Shown piece after piece: positions 43,901 through 53,471 of a stretch of DNA of 64,000 bases. The notes under the pieces are model-generated. The model had not been told where the DNA came from. It did no database searches and saw nothing but the letters and a program-made list of their open reading frames with translations. A program made the translations under genes and the position numbers. This DNA comes from Lucinisca nassula (lineage: Eukaryota > Mollusca > Bivalvia > Lucinida > Lucinidae). Position 1 is the stretch's first letter, and the number at the start of each line of letters is the position of its first letter. The stretch is taken from NCBI GenBank assembly GCA_963580285.1, contig OY757023.1, positions 85,399,108 through 85,463,107 on the forward strand. The letters run 5' to 3'.

Positions 43901-44340
43901 TTACAAGGTATGCCATTTTTTACATATACAACAATGCCACCGTGACTATCGCCTACTCGGTCTCGTCTAAAAGGTGTTTGAAAATCATCAAAAAGCAAGT
44001 CCTCAGTAGGAACAGAATCATTTAACCAGGTTTCTGTAAGGGAAATAACGTCGAAATGTCTAAACTCTGGTTCAATAATGCCGACTTTGTTCAATAAACT
44101 TTGAACATTATAATGAACTACAGAAAAATTGCCTTGGAATGCAGGAAAAGAAGACGATGTATCACTTTCTTGATCATGCTCTGGTCCGGGATTCTTTTCG
44201 ATATCGCCGGCTTGCTCAAGTAAAATAGCCAAGAATGTAAGGAATTCAAAATTAGTGAAGTGCTTAAAGCCCTTACATCTACTCATTCTCGTAATATACA
44301 GACCGATTCGCGCCCGATAAGTGTTAATGTCTACTGACAT
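40990..44340 (-). CDS. LINE ORF2: 2A peptide, AP endonuclease, reverse transcriptase
   Basis: 1116 residues, intact. Residues 33-43 are hydrophobic, followed by a 2A-like motif at 45-53 (GDIEKNPGP). An exonuclease-endonuclease-phosphatase fold domain spans about 72-295: HYNVQSLL, catalytic Glu in LTETWL (101-106), TFYRPP (175-180), GDFN (209-212) and RYHCPI (277-282), where many relatives have SDH. This enzyme nicks target DNA. The reverse transcriptase spans about 505-790, with FCDVSKAFD (642-650), GVPQGSILGP (700-709) and FADD (730-733) supplying the catalytic aspartates. A C-terminal CxC..H..C cluster (CICGAIETTKHFFLEC) may bind nucleic acid. Clade assignment to CR1/L2 versus Jockey is tentative. 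Confidence 0.92.
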   Translation of the reverse strand: MSVDINTYRARIGLYITRMSRCKGFKHFTNFEFLTFLAILLEQAGDIEKNPGPEHDQESDTSSSFPAFQGNFSVVHYNVQSLLNKVGIIEPEFRHFDVISLTETWLNDSVPTEDLLFDDFQTPFRRDRVGDSHGGIVVYVKNGIPCKRRADLELINIECLWIELKIKNRNILVGTFYRPPNSTPLVLANIDDSIGLALDTGISDITILGDFNINMLNRQSERKISDICKQYNLTQLIDEPTNYTEFLASIIDLILVSNMHSVAVSGVGEPFLMQDIRYHCPIFCIFKFKRQIIKPFTRQIWLYESGNYDDLRQEVSDFDWTSICNENVNVYATNFTQKLLSLVANHIPSKTITVRPRDLPWMNNNIRKQMRKRNRLYKKYKRDNNIDTYNNFKILRNEVICLLRKSKQNYIDSLALKLKSNTLTSKDYWKTLKSFIKPTQSYTIPPLYHNSTYISDSVEKADLLNNYFAKQTLLDDRFSILPDPTDRYAPSLHNIQFTPSEVQGILKSLELGKSTGPDNVNNKILKELATPLSKPLCDLFNSSMSNGIFPDLWKEANVTPLHKKDDPSMVSNYRPISLLSTVGKIMEKIVHKHMFNFFLDQHAITSLQSGFVPGDSTVNQLVDIYNTFCKALDDGKEVRAIFCDVSKAFDRVWHRGLLYKLKQSGIDTTLLQWLVSYLSNRKQRVVIPGACSDWVSIEAGVPQGSILGPLLFLIYINDIVLEINSNVRLFADDTSLYLIVNDPNEAARQLNFDLEAIHRWAERWLVKFNPSKSEALLISRKTNRPIHPQLIVNNEPINEVNNHKHLGIFLSNNGTWHEHIDYITSKAWARINIMRKLKFILDSRSLETIYVSFIRPVLEYADVVWDNCAQYEKNALEKVQLEAARIVTGTTKLVSVELLYKETGWETLEERRQNHKLCLFYKMSTGLSPNYLSSLIPPIFDDTTPYNLRDSHNIRPPMARTQLYYNSFIPATIRLWNGTSSDVRESTSVSSLKSNLSKNKNKPPKYYHTGQRGLQIQHTRLRTNCSILKHHLFSKNIIDDPHCICGAIETTKHFFLECQRFDIERIVLLNSLSPICTPNLKSILIYHRDNSLDNHVNTQIFLAVQKYILESKRFKT
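44182..44208 (-). other. 2A-like ribosome-skipping motif
   Basis: Encodes G-D-I-E-K-N-P-G-P, an exact match to the D-V/I-E-x-N-P-G-P consensus. In known 2A peptides the ribosome skips the bond between the final Gly and Pro, which would release an N-terminal peptide of 52 residues here. That peptide's hydrophobic stretch (FLTFLAILL) could act as a signal sequence. Skipping is inferred from the motif only. Confidence 0.88.
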
Positions 44341-44651
44341 TCAGGTAATACAGTCAACAAGTGCATAAAGAAATTTGTCGGACGCGAACTGTCTCTGAAT
44401 ACCCATAATATTCCATTTTCGAGCAGATGTATCAACAAGAGGACATCGACTAAGTAAAGAATTAGAAAAGCAATATAGGATAGATCGAGAAGAGAAATAT
44501 AATAGATGTAGAAAAGGAGACATAATGCGCAAAGCTGACACTATGTTCGAAGCAACAAACTATGTGATGAAAAGAGTTCCTGAGTGAAAACTCTATTTGG
44601 TCATACCTTTACCAAACGAGGAAAAGAACCGAACAGAAACACAACGCTCAG

Positions 44652-44735
44652 ACAGCGCCACATCAACGTATCGTCGATGCAACGTTGCACCGACGTTGAT
44701 GTGTCGCTGCCCAAACGCCATGTGTCAATCGGGAA
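44652..44735. repeat. CCCAG-type palindromic repeat (family J), fragment
   Basis: acatcaacgtatcgtcgatg..caccgacgttgatgtg inverted pair followed by gcccaaacgccatgtg. Confidence 0.5.
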
Positions 44736-45401
44736 AGTTATCTAGTTCTAAACATTAGTTAGTCTTTACTGCTATTAATAATAAGTACATAACAAAAAGT
44801 ATGAAGTGCATATTGCATAACTGTTTTGTATAAACACACATGAATGCAATCTTTAGCTGGTTCAGAGTCAACTAACTGTACACAAACAGACCAAAACTTA
44901 TAATAAAAATAGTAGGAAAAAATGAGAAAATAAGATCAAACAAAGAGAATCACATAAATTCAGTAATGATCAGACTGATCAGTCGTAATTTATTGCCATG
45001 GTCAAGTGACAATAATAACACTGAAATCTGGGAGCAGCTACATGTATAATAAATATGATTTTCATTAATACGAAAATACTCCTTATGTTGATGCAGAAAT
45101 GTTCATGAATGGGACAATTTAGTGGGTCACCCTTTAACACGAGGGTCGACAAAAGAAGTCCTGACACAGGAAAACCTGATATCGGTACATGTATTTACCA
45201 ATGGACAAGACACGTGACAGAACGACTCGGACTGCGAACATGTAAATGTGCACTCTTGCCATTCACAAATGGGCGATGGAAAAAAGGAAAACATCGGATC
45301 TTTATGCGAGAGCTTTAAAATTGAGTCTGACTTGTTTTTGTGTTTTTTTTTTTTTTTTTTCATGTAAGTAACATAGCACAATAATTTGTGCTATAAAGTC
45401 G
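44736..45401. other. No gene seen
   Basis: AT-rich, non-repetitive apart from a T-run at about 45343-45360. Open frames up to 84 codons have no further support. Confidence 0.5.
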
Positions 45402-45690
45402 TTACGAAGAGACGCCTATATAATTTAGACACCCTCAAACCCCACGTTTTTACAGTATTTACAGTAAGACCTGGGTTAACAGGGTTAAACATTATCTTCC
45501 TTATATCCATAACAAAACACGGACCACTGGTACCCAGAAGAACTCCCTCGCCGAGGTGGTTCTGTTAAGTACGGATAGTCCTTGATTCGAGCAGGAAAAA
45601 AAATCTTTTCTTCTTAGAATTTCCATTATCATTATTATTATTATTGCCAGAAAATTACAATGTATTAATACTGGCGTCTTTTCGTAATGG
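45402..45690. mobile_element. MITE family C, highly diverged
   Basis: cgttacgaagagacgcctat to ggcgtcttttcgtaatg. The central hairpin is degraded (agaactccctcgccgaggtg) and an ATT microsatellite has grown near 45632. Confidence 0.6.
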
Positions 45691-47394
45691 GATAGTGTTG
45701 GTCAGGTGCTCCTAAGACAGGTTTCTACCCTACTAGACATATGCGGATTAAATAGTTTCCAGTTGAGTAGATCACGTGCAGCTCATGACAGACCCGATTA
45801 CCTCGAGGACAGCAAATACACATCTGTATAGTTCAATACATATGATTCAAACGACACGTGAAAAGGGATATATAAAACAATGTAAGTGATAGTTTACATT
45901 TCTAAAACATCAATTAGTGTTTCTCTGACCTTTAATTTGGTGATTTGGTACTTGATAAATCAAAAAACAAAAAATTGAAATCAAGAGAAGCCAACAGTCT
46001 ATCCCCATATTTGAACTGAAGGACTGAAAGCAGCCTGTTCAGCACCAGAAACTTTGTGCAAGTGCCAATAACTGCAATGGTATAGAATTGATTTTTTACC
46101 CATTGGTTTGTTGCATTGGTTCACATGAGCCACCATAAACAAATCAGTGATTTTTTGACAGGTGAACTTCTGGACAAAACAAAGGTTATATTTATCTAAT
46201 CTATGAAATGATCTGTTGTGTCACCTACTTACCAATGTGTAGGCTGGTTAAAACTCACAGAAGCCCAATGCATGTAATATGTTTTGATGGGAAAAGCTTG
46301 AAAATTTTATTTTTTTTTCAATGTGTTTACTTGAAGCTGGACCGAACAACACAATCCGGACAATGTTACACATAAAAAATAATTCGGAAGATGAATGCAA
46401 ACTTTTCATAAAGTAACAAACAAATTATGTTAGAAAGTACCTGAAATTAGTTGCAAGACAGTTTCAAATATGAATATTACGTTCTAAATGAAAAACAATG
46501 GTGTACCATTGTTATTTTTGGGAAATTAGTTCCAAGGCGTATGAATACAATTTTAGTTGGCAAGATGGATATCTCCTCAAGTTGACAGCCACAATATATT
46601 ATCAGTGATGACAGGCTTCCTAGATAGGCGATGTCATAATGCTGTATTCAGGGAGAAGGCTACATAGCTGGATTTTCAAGGTATATTCATTGGTGATGGG
46701 CAAAATTAAATGTGGAATGCATAAATGATGAGCATTCTGAGCATTCAGATTTACCGCAAAAAAAGAAGATGGCGGCGCCCATGAAGAAAAACATGTCAAA
46801 GTTTTTTTTTCTGGTTTTCAATTTAGGTAGGCTTTTTGATAGAAAGCTTGGTCCGAGTCGCTAGTATTTGATGTGAACTATTTATCTGCAGCTGTTTTAG
46901 TAACTTGTAAAAAGGCTAGAAAGCAGTTTCATTTTTTCCTGGAAAAAGTGAAAAATACAGAATTGCATTTATTTTCAAAGGCACAGAGATGTAGCTAATG
47001 CAAGAAAGTACTTGCTGTAATAACCGTTGGTATCTCCAGACCTTTTTCTTCTAGGACAGGCACTTTAAAAGGAAATTACGATCATATTTTGGGAAAAAAT
47101 AACATGCAAATCTCACACCTATATTTTTCTTGTGCAAATGTATTGAGGAACCTTAAGAAATGAATTTTGCCTTCAATTTCCTGTGTCTGGCAACTTATAA
47201 AAATTCTATTTTCCGATTTTATATCGGCCCCTTTCTATGTCTAAGATAATTACACTACGCGAAATCGTGTGTTCAGAGCACATTATTCACTATATTCACA
47301 TTCAGATTTCAATCAAAGCACTCTCGGTTGTCTCTGAGCGTAGGCTGGAAAATTGTCCTGAACGATGACTTAAACCTCCAATGTTCCTGTATTG
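45691..47394. other. Long unique AT-rich stretch
   Basis: No repeat family from the rest of the window and no ORF above about 50 codons. One point of note is aagATGGCGGCGCCCATGAAG at 46766, which opens a 31-codon frame followed by TTTAG|GTAGGC, a donor-like site. A first exon cannot be excluded, but nothing else supports it. Confidence 0.45.
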
Positions 47395-47770
47395 TAAGCA
47401 AACTGTGTAGACCCTGATCAACGGCCTCCGCCCATCGGGGCTTGCAGAAATTGATGGGCTGCATGATGCTTCCACGCAGAGCTGAAGCCGATCGCATATG
47501 AGTATCGGTATAAACCGCTTAGAGAATCTAAGCCTGCCCAGGAAAAGCGGTGCGAGTCGGACCGTCCATGCTTATACACCCTATTGGTTCCATTGGGCGA
47601 CAGGGCGTGAGATGTCATTTCATCTCAATGTCGGGTAAAAGACCCACACAATTGAAACCAACGTCTCAGAATGACCTATACAGTGTTGACGGGGACGTTA
47701 AACCTCAAATCAAACTCAGGCGACGCGTTTTGCGGCGTCTGATCTGAGTCTACGCTGTTTGAAGCAAAGG
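47395..47770. repeat. Family E hairpin split by SINE-A
   Basis: The left arm gcaaactgtgtagaccctga is at 47397-47420. The right arm gcgtctgatctgagtctacg..ctgtttg is at 47730-47762. A SINE-A fills the loop position. Confidence 0.6.
47427..47716 (+). mobile_element. SINE-A inserted in hairpin
   Basis: cgcccatcggggcttgcaga to gacggggacgttaaacctca, with the tail cut short at AAATCAAAC. Confidence 0.8.
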
Positions 47771-47981
47771 TTTTGCGGCGTCCGAACTGGGTCTACATTG
47801 TTCAAGTCCAGACTCTCTCTCTGTTTAACCCTCTCACGGAACACTCTGACGTCACAATGATAAGATTACAGCGGCTATTGTCTATAAATAACCCTTACTT
47901 GGAGTGACAGTCAACTGGACTTCAGCGCTGAAGAATTCCTGTGCTTAGTAGCTTTAGGCTGATTGACAAACAATCGACCTT

Positions 47982-48256
47982 TAAAATGAGGTTTTACGTT
48001 CCCACTACACTATTTAGGTCCTTTTGGAGACTTGCTTCCAATTTTGTGGGACTTTTATCCTAAACGACACCTCAAGCCTTACCGCCCAAACAAGTCAACA
48101 GGATTCATATGCAGGGACAGTCCTACTCGCACCATTTTGGCTGAGCAAGCTAAGACCTTCAAAGCGGTTTACCAGTACTCATGTGCGGTCGGTTTCAGCT
48201 CTGCGCGGAAGCACCATGCCGCCCAATCTATTTCTCCAAGTCCCGATGGGCGGCGG
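47982..48256 (-). mobile_element. SINE-A, diverged
   Basis: Tail at the left (gaggttttacgttcccacta), head at the right (tctccaagtcccgatgggcg). Lacks about 20 bp of the body at the gagatgaaatg region. Confidence 0.7.
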
Positions 48257-48531
48257 ATTTAAACACACTATGCATATGCGTAATTTTCCTTTCCAATGAC
48301 AGATTCATTCATAGCTATCACACGAGTTTTCAACTTGATCCAGACTTTCACCGCCACGGAAATATGTGTCCGCACAAGATGTAGTCTTATATTCAGTTTT
48401 AGGCACAGTTCCACTCAAGTGATACTAGTGAACATTTTCTCGCGCATGTTTGAATACATGTATTCGTTTAAGTTAAAAAATATCATGAATGATCAGACGA
48501 CCCATGATATTTGAAAAAAAATGAGAACATC

Positions 48532-48797
48532 ACGTGAAAAAGTCCGTGAAATAAAGACCCCACTTTATATAGAGAAAACTGGGGTTTAGGGGGTAAACAT
48601 TATTTTCCTTATTTCTGCTCAAAGACATAGGTTGTGGGTACTCGTTAGAACCGCCTCAATGAGGCGGTTCTAACGAGCACCCAAAACCTATGTTTGGCGT
48701 GTAAATAAGAAAATTATTTCAAATTTTCATTAGAAAATTACCTTTTTTGAGGTTTGAAAAATGCTCTATATCACACGGATGTGTTATCGTTATGCAG
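48532..48797. mobile_element. MITE family C (second subfamily)
   Basis: gaccccactttatatagaga, guarded hairpin ttagaaccgcctcaatgagg with caaaacctatgtttggcg, and ends near ggatgtgttatcgttatg. It matches the host of H2 (6860-8670) better than the other copies. Confidence 0.65.
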
Positions 48798-49118
48798 GCC
48801 ATTGATTAGATACCCTGCGTTTGAAAAAGAAGACGAACCCGGAAATTTATGAGGAATTGTGTGAAATTTACGGAACGACTGTTACAATTGGGTGGCTGAT
48901 CATAATGGAGGTTGGGTAGCACCTGAGTGGACGACCTGTGATCGCTACTGATGGCGTCACTAGTGAAAATATATGGAAACTTGTAAAGCAGGAAAGGCAA
49001 ATGGCTAGAAGAATTTTTACCATTTAACATGAACGGCTGGGCATGAGGAAGCTTTCAATGCATTGGGTGCTAAAATGTCTTAGTAAAGAACAACAAACTG
49101 TCCGAGCGTCCATGTCTG

Positions 49119-49458
49119 AGCGTGATAGCTCAGTGGTTAGTGCACTTGCCTCTGATGCTAGAGGCCCCCGGTTCTATCCCCGGCGGCGGTGATAATTTCG
49201 GTGTCAGAACACGCTTCATTGGCATCATTTGCAGGGATGCCATGTCATACAGTGCGCCGTCCTTCGGATTGGGACCTTAACTGGAGGCCCCTGTGCAGGA
49301 AACAAGCAATCCCCTGTGCAGGTTAAAGAACCCTACCGTACCTGCATGATTACTGTGTAGGCTGTCATCCTGCAAAACTGGATTGTTTGTAATATACAAC
49401 GTTTGTTTCCCCTCCTGGGGTTAAGGCGACAAAGAAAGAAAGAAAGAAAGAAAGAAAG
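49119..49458 (+). mobile_element. tRNA-derived SINE (SINE-V) in mariner remnant
   Basis: Head gatagctcagtggttagtgc (A box) and cggttctatccccgg (B box), conserved body gatgccatgtcatacagtgc, ggaggcccctgtgcagg and a (GAAA)n tail. It interrupts the transposase remnant just after the KEQQ block. Confidence 0.8.
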
Positions 49459-49676
49459 TTTACCTCTTGGCCAGACTGCTAATGGGGATAATTAGGCTAT
49501 TTTGCACCAATTACGTCCAGCTATAGTAGTGAAAAGGCTTGGAAAAATACAAAAGGTGTACTGTTGCAACATGACAATGCTATAGACCATACTTGCAAAG
49601 TTTCTATGGACGCAATGAAGCGGAACGGTTACCCCTCCACCCTTTTCTTCTGGTCTGGCACCGAGTGATTACTTTT

Positions 49677-49810
49677 GTTTGTTTGATTTGAGGTTTATCG
49701 TCCTCTGTTTGATTTGAGCTTTACCTGTTTTTTTTTTGTGTGGTCGGTTTCAGCTCTGCATGGAATCATGATGCAGCCCAATCTATTTCTCCTAGCCTCG
49801 ATGGGCGGGT
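49677..49810 (-). mobile_element. SINE-A, internally deleted, 12-bp duplication
   Basis: Only the tail and head remain (gatttgaggtttatcgtcct joined to gtcggtttcagctctgcatg); the middle is replaced by a T-run. Flanked by GTGATTACTTTT at 49665-49676 and 49811-49822, so it moved as a short version or lost its middle later. Confidence 0.8.
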
Positions 49811-50208
49811 GTGATTACTTTTTCCGAACTTGAAGAAAGAATTGCGTGGACATCACTTCCGGTCAGATGAAGAGCTTGCTCGAGATGGTGGATTGACCCT
49901 AAAGACCCTGAAATCTACACTAAATGGACTTTCACCCTTGGAACATCGATAAAGCATGTGCTTATTGCTACGGTGTGACTATATGAAAAAAGAAGAAGTC
50001 AAGCATGACTCATAGAAGGTAAAGCCAGATACTTATTGAACGCCCCTCGTATAAAAATGAAATGGTTATAGGACTTATATTGGTGAAATATTGCCCCTTT
50101 TTCGAGATAAACAAGGTAACCATCAAGAACGTGTCACCCTTGTCAGCGCAATAAGTCTATAACGGAACCTGTTATTGTGAGTTTGCGTTTTGTTTTGGTT
50201 GCGGTAAA

Positions 50209-51203
50209 CACAGGAGCTCGGTTGTAATTGTATGAGCTACATAAACTTTAGATTTCCCCACCCACATATTTCACACATTAAGTTCGATAAAATCCATTAT
50301 AATCGTTGTTATAACTGTTTTATCAGCTCATTTTTACCTTTGTCCTATGTCTGCAGGGATGAATGTCAAAGAGTGCACCGTCGCCATCTTTTTCGCAACG
50401 TTTCCAGCCGCTCAGGTGCGTCACAAATTTCTTGGTACCCGGTCAACCTTACACCGCTTATGACTTCGGGTACCAGCAGGTAGTACGTGTTACCGTTAAA
50501 GCCTTGATACCTTTCTTTCTTTCTTTCTTTCTTTCTACTTATACTGCGATCGGTCACATTTGAGCATTACTCGCAGGTGTACATTACATACACACCAGGT
50601 TTGCAGGATGAAAGCCTACACAGTAATCATGTAATTACGGTAGGGGTCTTTAACCTGCATAGGGGGTGACTCTCCCTGCACAGGGGGCCTCCAGTTAACG
50701 TTCCGATCCGAAGGACGGTGCACTCATTGACATTCATCCCTGCAGACATAATGTATATTTCTTTCTAGATCTTGTCAAATCAATTGAATTCAATTATCTA
50801 TCGGTCATGGCGACTTTTGAATTTTTGAATTTGAATTTTTACCGCGATACGAACTACCTGCTGGTACCCGAAGTCATAAGCGGTGTAAGGGCGACCGGGT
50901 ACCAAGAAATTTGTGACGCACCTGAGCGGCTGGAAACGTTGCGAAAAAGATGGCGAGTGTCTTTCCTTGTGTTTTTTCTACTATATGGCGCATTGTTGAT
51001 AAATGTTAAACATTGAGTTAGACATCAGCTGTAGTGATTGTGTAACAGATTTTATGTTCGCTCATAGGACAAAGGTAAAAATGAGCTGATAAAACAGTTA
51101 TAACAACGATTATAATGGATTTTATCGAACTTAATGTGTGAAATATGTGGGTGGGGAAATCTAAAGTTTATGTAGCTCATACAATTACAACCGAGCTCCT
51201 GTG
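50209..51203. repeat. Long inverted repeat, about 245 bp per arm
   Basis: 50209-50349 is the exact reverse complement of 51063-51203 (141 bp). 50381-50484 pairs with 50853-50956 (104 bp, two mismatches by eye). The arms are separated by different spacers: 31 bp of SINE-V-like sequence on the left, 106 bp on the right. The centre holds a minus-strand SINE-V. No TIR family or transposase recognised. Confidence 0.75.
50512..50757 (-). mobile_element. SINE-V 3' portion
   Basis: On the minus strand it reads gcagggatgaatgtcaatga, the gcaccgtccttcgg block, ggaggccccctgtgcaggga and then a (GAAA)n tail. It lacks the tRNA-like head. It sits in the centre of the long inverted repeat. Confidence 0.7.
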
Positions 51204-51418
51204 GAGGTAAAGGGTAAAATTGTTGTAGACAGCGGTTTTTTCCTTCCTAAGCAACATTATGACAGGGCTGTAATTTCTTGTCAGCCATGGCATTATTTCA
51301 TATCCAAGAATTGTTATGTTTACAAAAGGGTTGCCAAGGTGGACAGCAAATCCATACAAATGAACACATATAGTCCTAACATGTCTGAGTATCACTTTAT
51401 ACTGAGACACATATCAGA

Positions 51419-51601
51419 CTTAGCCCATTTGTACCGAAAGGAATCTTCCCCCATTATATACAGCAGCAGTCCATCTCACAATATACAGTAGTCAGGTTCA
51501 GTAATTTCTAGAATCTTATTTAGAAAATGGCTTTCAGCAAACAGTGAAGGCCCTGATCAGACGCCGCGTAGTACCTGCATAGTTTGCCAATGACCCGTTT
51601 T

Positions 51602-51605
<4 letters not shown>
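51419..51605. mobile_element. piggyBac-like MITE (family D), inverted
   Basis: agcccatttgtaccgaaagg at the left and gtttgccaatgacccgtttt at the right in reverse order to 4700. The core hairpin is short. Confidence 0.6.
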
Positions 51606-51656
<51 letters not shown>

Positions 51657-51657
51657 T
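51600..51657. repeat. (TG)n(CG)n(TG)n dinucleotide tract
   Basis: About 12 TG, 8 CG and 9 TG units in one uninterrupted alternating purine-pyrimidine run of 58 bp, expanding out of the end of a family D MITE. Confidence 0.9.
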
Positions 51658-52059
51658 CCATAAAATGGGTGTAAAAATGGGTATGGCCCGGAACAACTAA
51701 ATTTACAGGACCACTTATGGAGTCTTGGAGATTCAGTTCAGTCCAACTCAGTTCTGTCCATTCGGTGAACATAGATTTCGTATTACAGCTAAAAACGGCT
51801 CATGCAACGAACAAAGATTCTGAACTGACCGAATGTTTGCGATAGTCTTCCAGGTTAGCGCTTTTCGGTGAACTAGCTTATATTCATCTGCAAACAATAA
51901 AACAATCATTCGAGTATCAGACAATTTTAAACAGATTAATGCCCTCATGTATTCATATTTAAGGGCAATCTGTAGACCTAGGGTCCATTTTTTGTTGTTG
52001 TTTGTTTGTTTGTTTGTTTGTTTTTGAAAATAAGGAAGTCGCTGCATTGAAGGTAACAT

Positions 52060-52205
52060 GCCTCCGTGTTCTAGTTGTAAAGAGTGCATAGGTCTCACCA
52101 CCGTGTGTTCGCGCCTCGCTCGGGTCAGATTTGAGACGCCAAGTTCTGCAACGGAAGGGTACTGGTGGTTTTTCTCCGGGTAATCTGGTTTCGCCCCCCT
52201 CCCGA
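52060..52205. repeat. Dispersed fragment family T
   Basis: gttcgcgcctcgctcgggtc..gagacgccaagttctgcaac recurs in variant form at 59805-59890 and 59985-60075. No ends or function recognised. It creates the largest open frame outside the retroelements (minus strand, 153 codons), which I regard as chance. Confidence 0.45.
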
Positions 52206-52269
52206 TCATAACGATTAGCTCGATATCAGTTACATGGTCTTGAAAGGGTCGTAACGCCAGAACGGTTCA

Positions 52270-52440
52270 ACTCATATACAGTGAAATTCCGCTATTAAGG
52301 CCACCTAAAATTAAGAAACATGCTTTTAAAAGCATATTTAGAGGGTTTCAGTTACATTTTCTTTGTATTTTCTACAGCAAGTGCCTTCTAATGAGAGACG
52401 GCCTTTGGGAATGTTCAAAAGTGGTCTTGAAGACCACCTT
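52270..52440. mobile_element. pogo-like MITE (family Q), left part
   Basis: TAcagtgaaattccgctatta, then ggaatgttcaaaagtggtct with its inner inverse. The right end is not found. Confidence 0.6.
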
Positions 52441-53471
52441 TAAGGATATTCTGCGACCAACATGGCAAAAAATAACAGGGCAAAGTTTACTCAAGACAAA
52501 ACCACTTAAATATCTGAATTACTTTTACGAGAGAAATGTAAAATCAATATTGCAATATACGCTCGTTTGTTTTAGACTTAGAACCAAATTGTTTATGAAT
52601 AATAAAAAATATATTGCCACTTGTGTATGAGTAATTGCACAGGGAAGGTGCACCGGGACATTTTTTTTCATAAAACAGCTCCAAAAGCGAATAATTAATT
52701 TTCGTTCACGTGGTGTGTAGAAAAGTTCGAAACAAAATTCATCATGGCCGAACATCTGGGGATGTGTTTACAAGCAAGTTCATACGTTCGTATTGACGTA
52801 ACAATGACGGGATCGCCAAGGTACTTGATATAATCTGAAACCCCAAACATACATCTTTAAAACCGCACCTTTCTATTTTCACATAGGAACTATCAAATAC
52901 TAACATTTAGACAATACATTTGTTGTGTTACTTTGTATAAAGTTTTTCGGCAAGGAGCCGAACAACACCCTGGCTAAAACATTAGATTAATATGCCAAGG
53001 CACTTTTTTATCAGCGAAAGATCGTATTATTTTTCGTATTATTTACATTATTGTAATAAATTTATGTACGTTATGAAATCTTCTTTTAGGATTCCAGGGG
53101 ATGTCACCGCCAAAGAAAAACTATACACATTTATTCAATAAATACTTTTGAAACTACTTTTCATGCGCGATTGTCTGAAGGGAGAGCACTGTTATAGAAA
53201 TGCTGGTTTCCGGATGGAGCCGAGTACTTCAATTTTTAAACAAGTTTGGCTTTTACAAGAATTTTGTCATCGCTCAAAACGAGAGAAATGTATCGAGGAT
53301 TGTGGTTCAGTGTAGCCTACATTTACTTTGGCAGCATTTTCAAGCTTAATTTATGTCCAGACCAGCTCATTCCTGCTCACGAACACTTAGAAACGGCACA
53401 GACCGGTCGTTAGAGAAGAGTAATGTTGTAAACGCCCAAAGACGTAGTCAAAGAATCTTGAACCAGATATG
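52441..53471. other. No gene seen
   Basis: AT-rich, unique in the window. Open frames of 76-79 codons have no support. Confidence 0.5.

Larger units (their letters stand above)
40669..44640 (-). mobile_element. Non-LTR retrotransposon (LINE, CR1/L2-like group)
   Basis: A minus-strand LINE with one long intact ORF. The 3' region downstream of the stop holds a (CT)n microsatellite (40902-40960 on plus). It ends in repeated GTATTATG[C/A]AT motifs and AATAAATATG near 40669. The 5' limit is uncertain: the sequence before the ORF (44341-44640) carries only a 66-codon open frame ended by TGA directly before the ATG. No ORF1 is recognised. Intact coding suggests a young copy. Confidence 0.8.
48800..50051 (+). 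pseudogene. mariner transposase remnant
   Basis: Conceptual fragments in shifting frames follow the mariner order: GTTVTIGW-like N-terminal part, SGRPVIATDG, RLGMRKLSMHWV with KCLSKEQQ (about 49020-49100), then QTANGD-like and VLLQHDNA..HT (49557-49590, the second catalytic-Asp block), then LKKELRGHHF-like and a C-terminal DYMKKEE. The right end is acttattgaacgcccctcgT with TA, a typical mariner terminal repeat. The left terminal repeat is missing. Many stops and frameshifts plus two SINE insertions make it inactive. A cut-and-paste DNA transposase of the DD34D group when intact. Confidence 0.75.

Noticed and set aside
51748..52209. 153-codon open frame on the minus strand
   Set aside because: It spans family T repeat sequence and a TTTG microsatellite, has low-complexity Lys/Thr/Asn runs and no recognisable domain.
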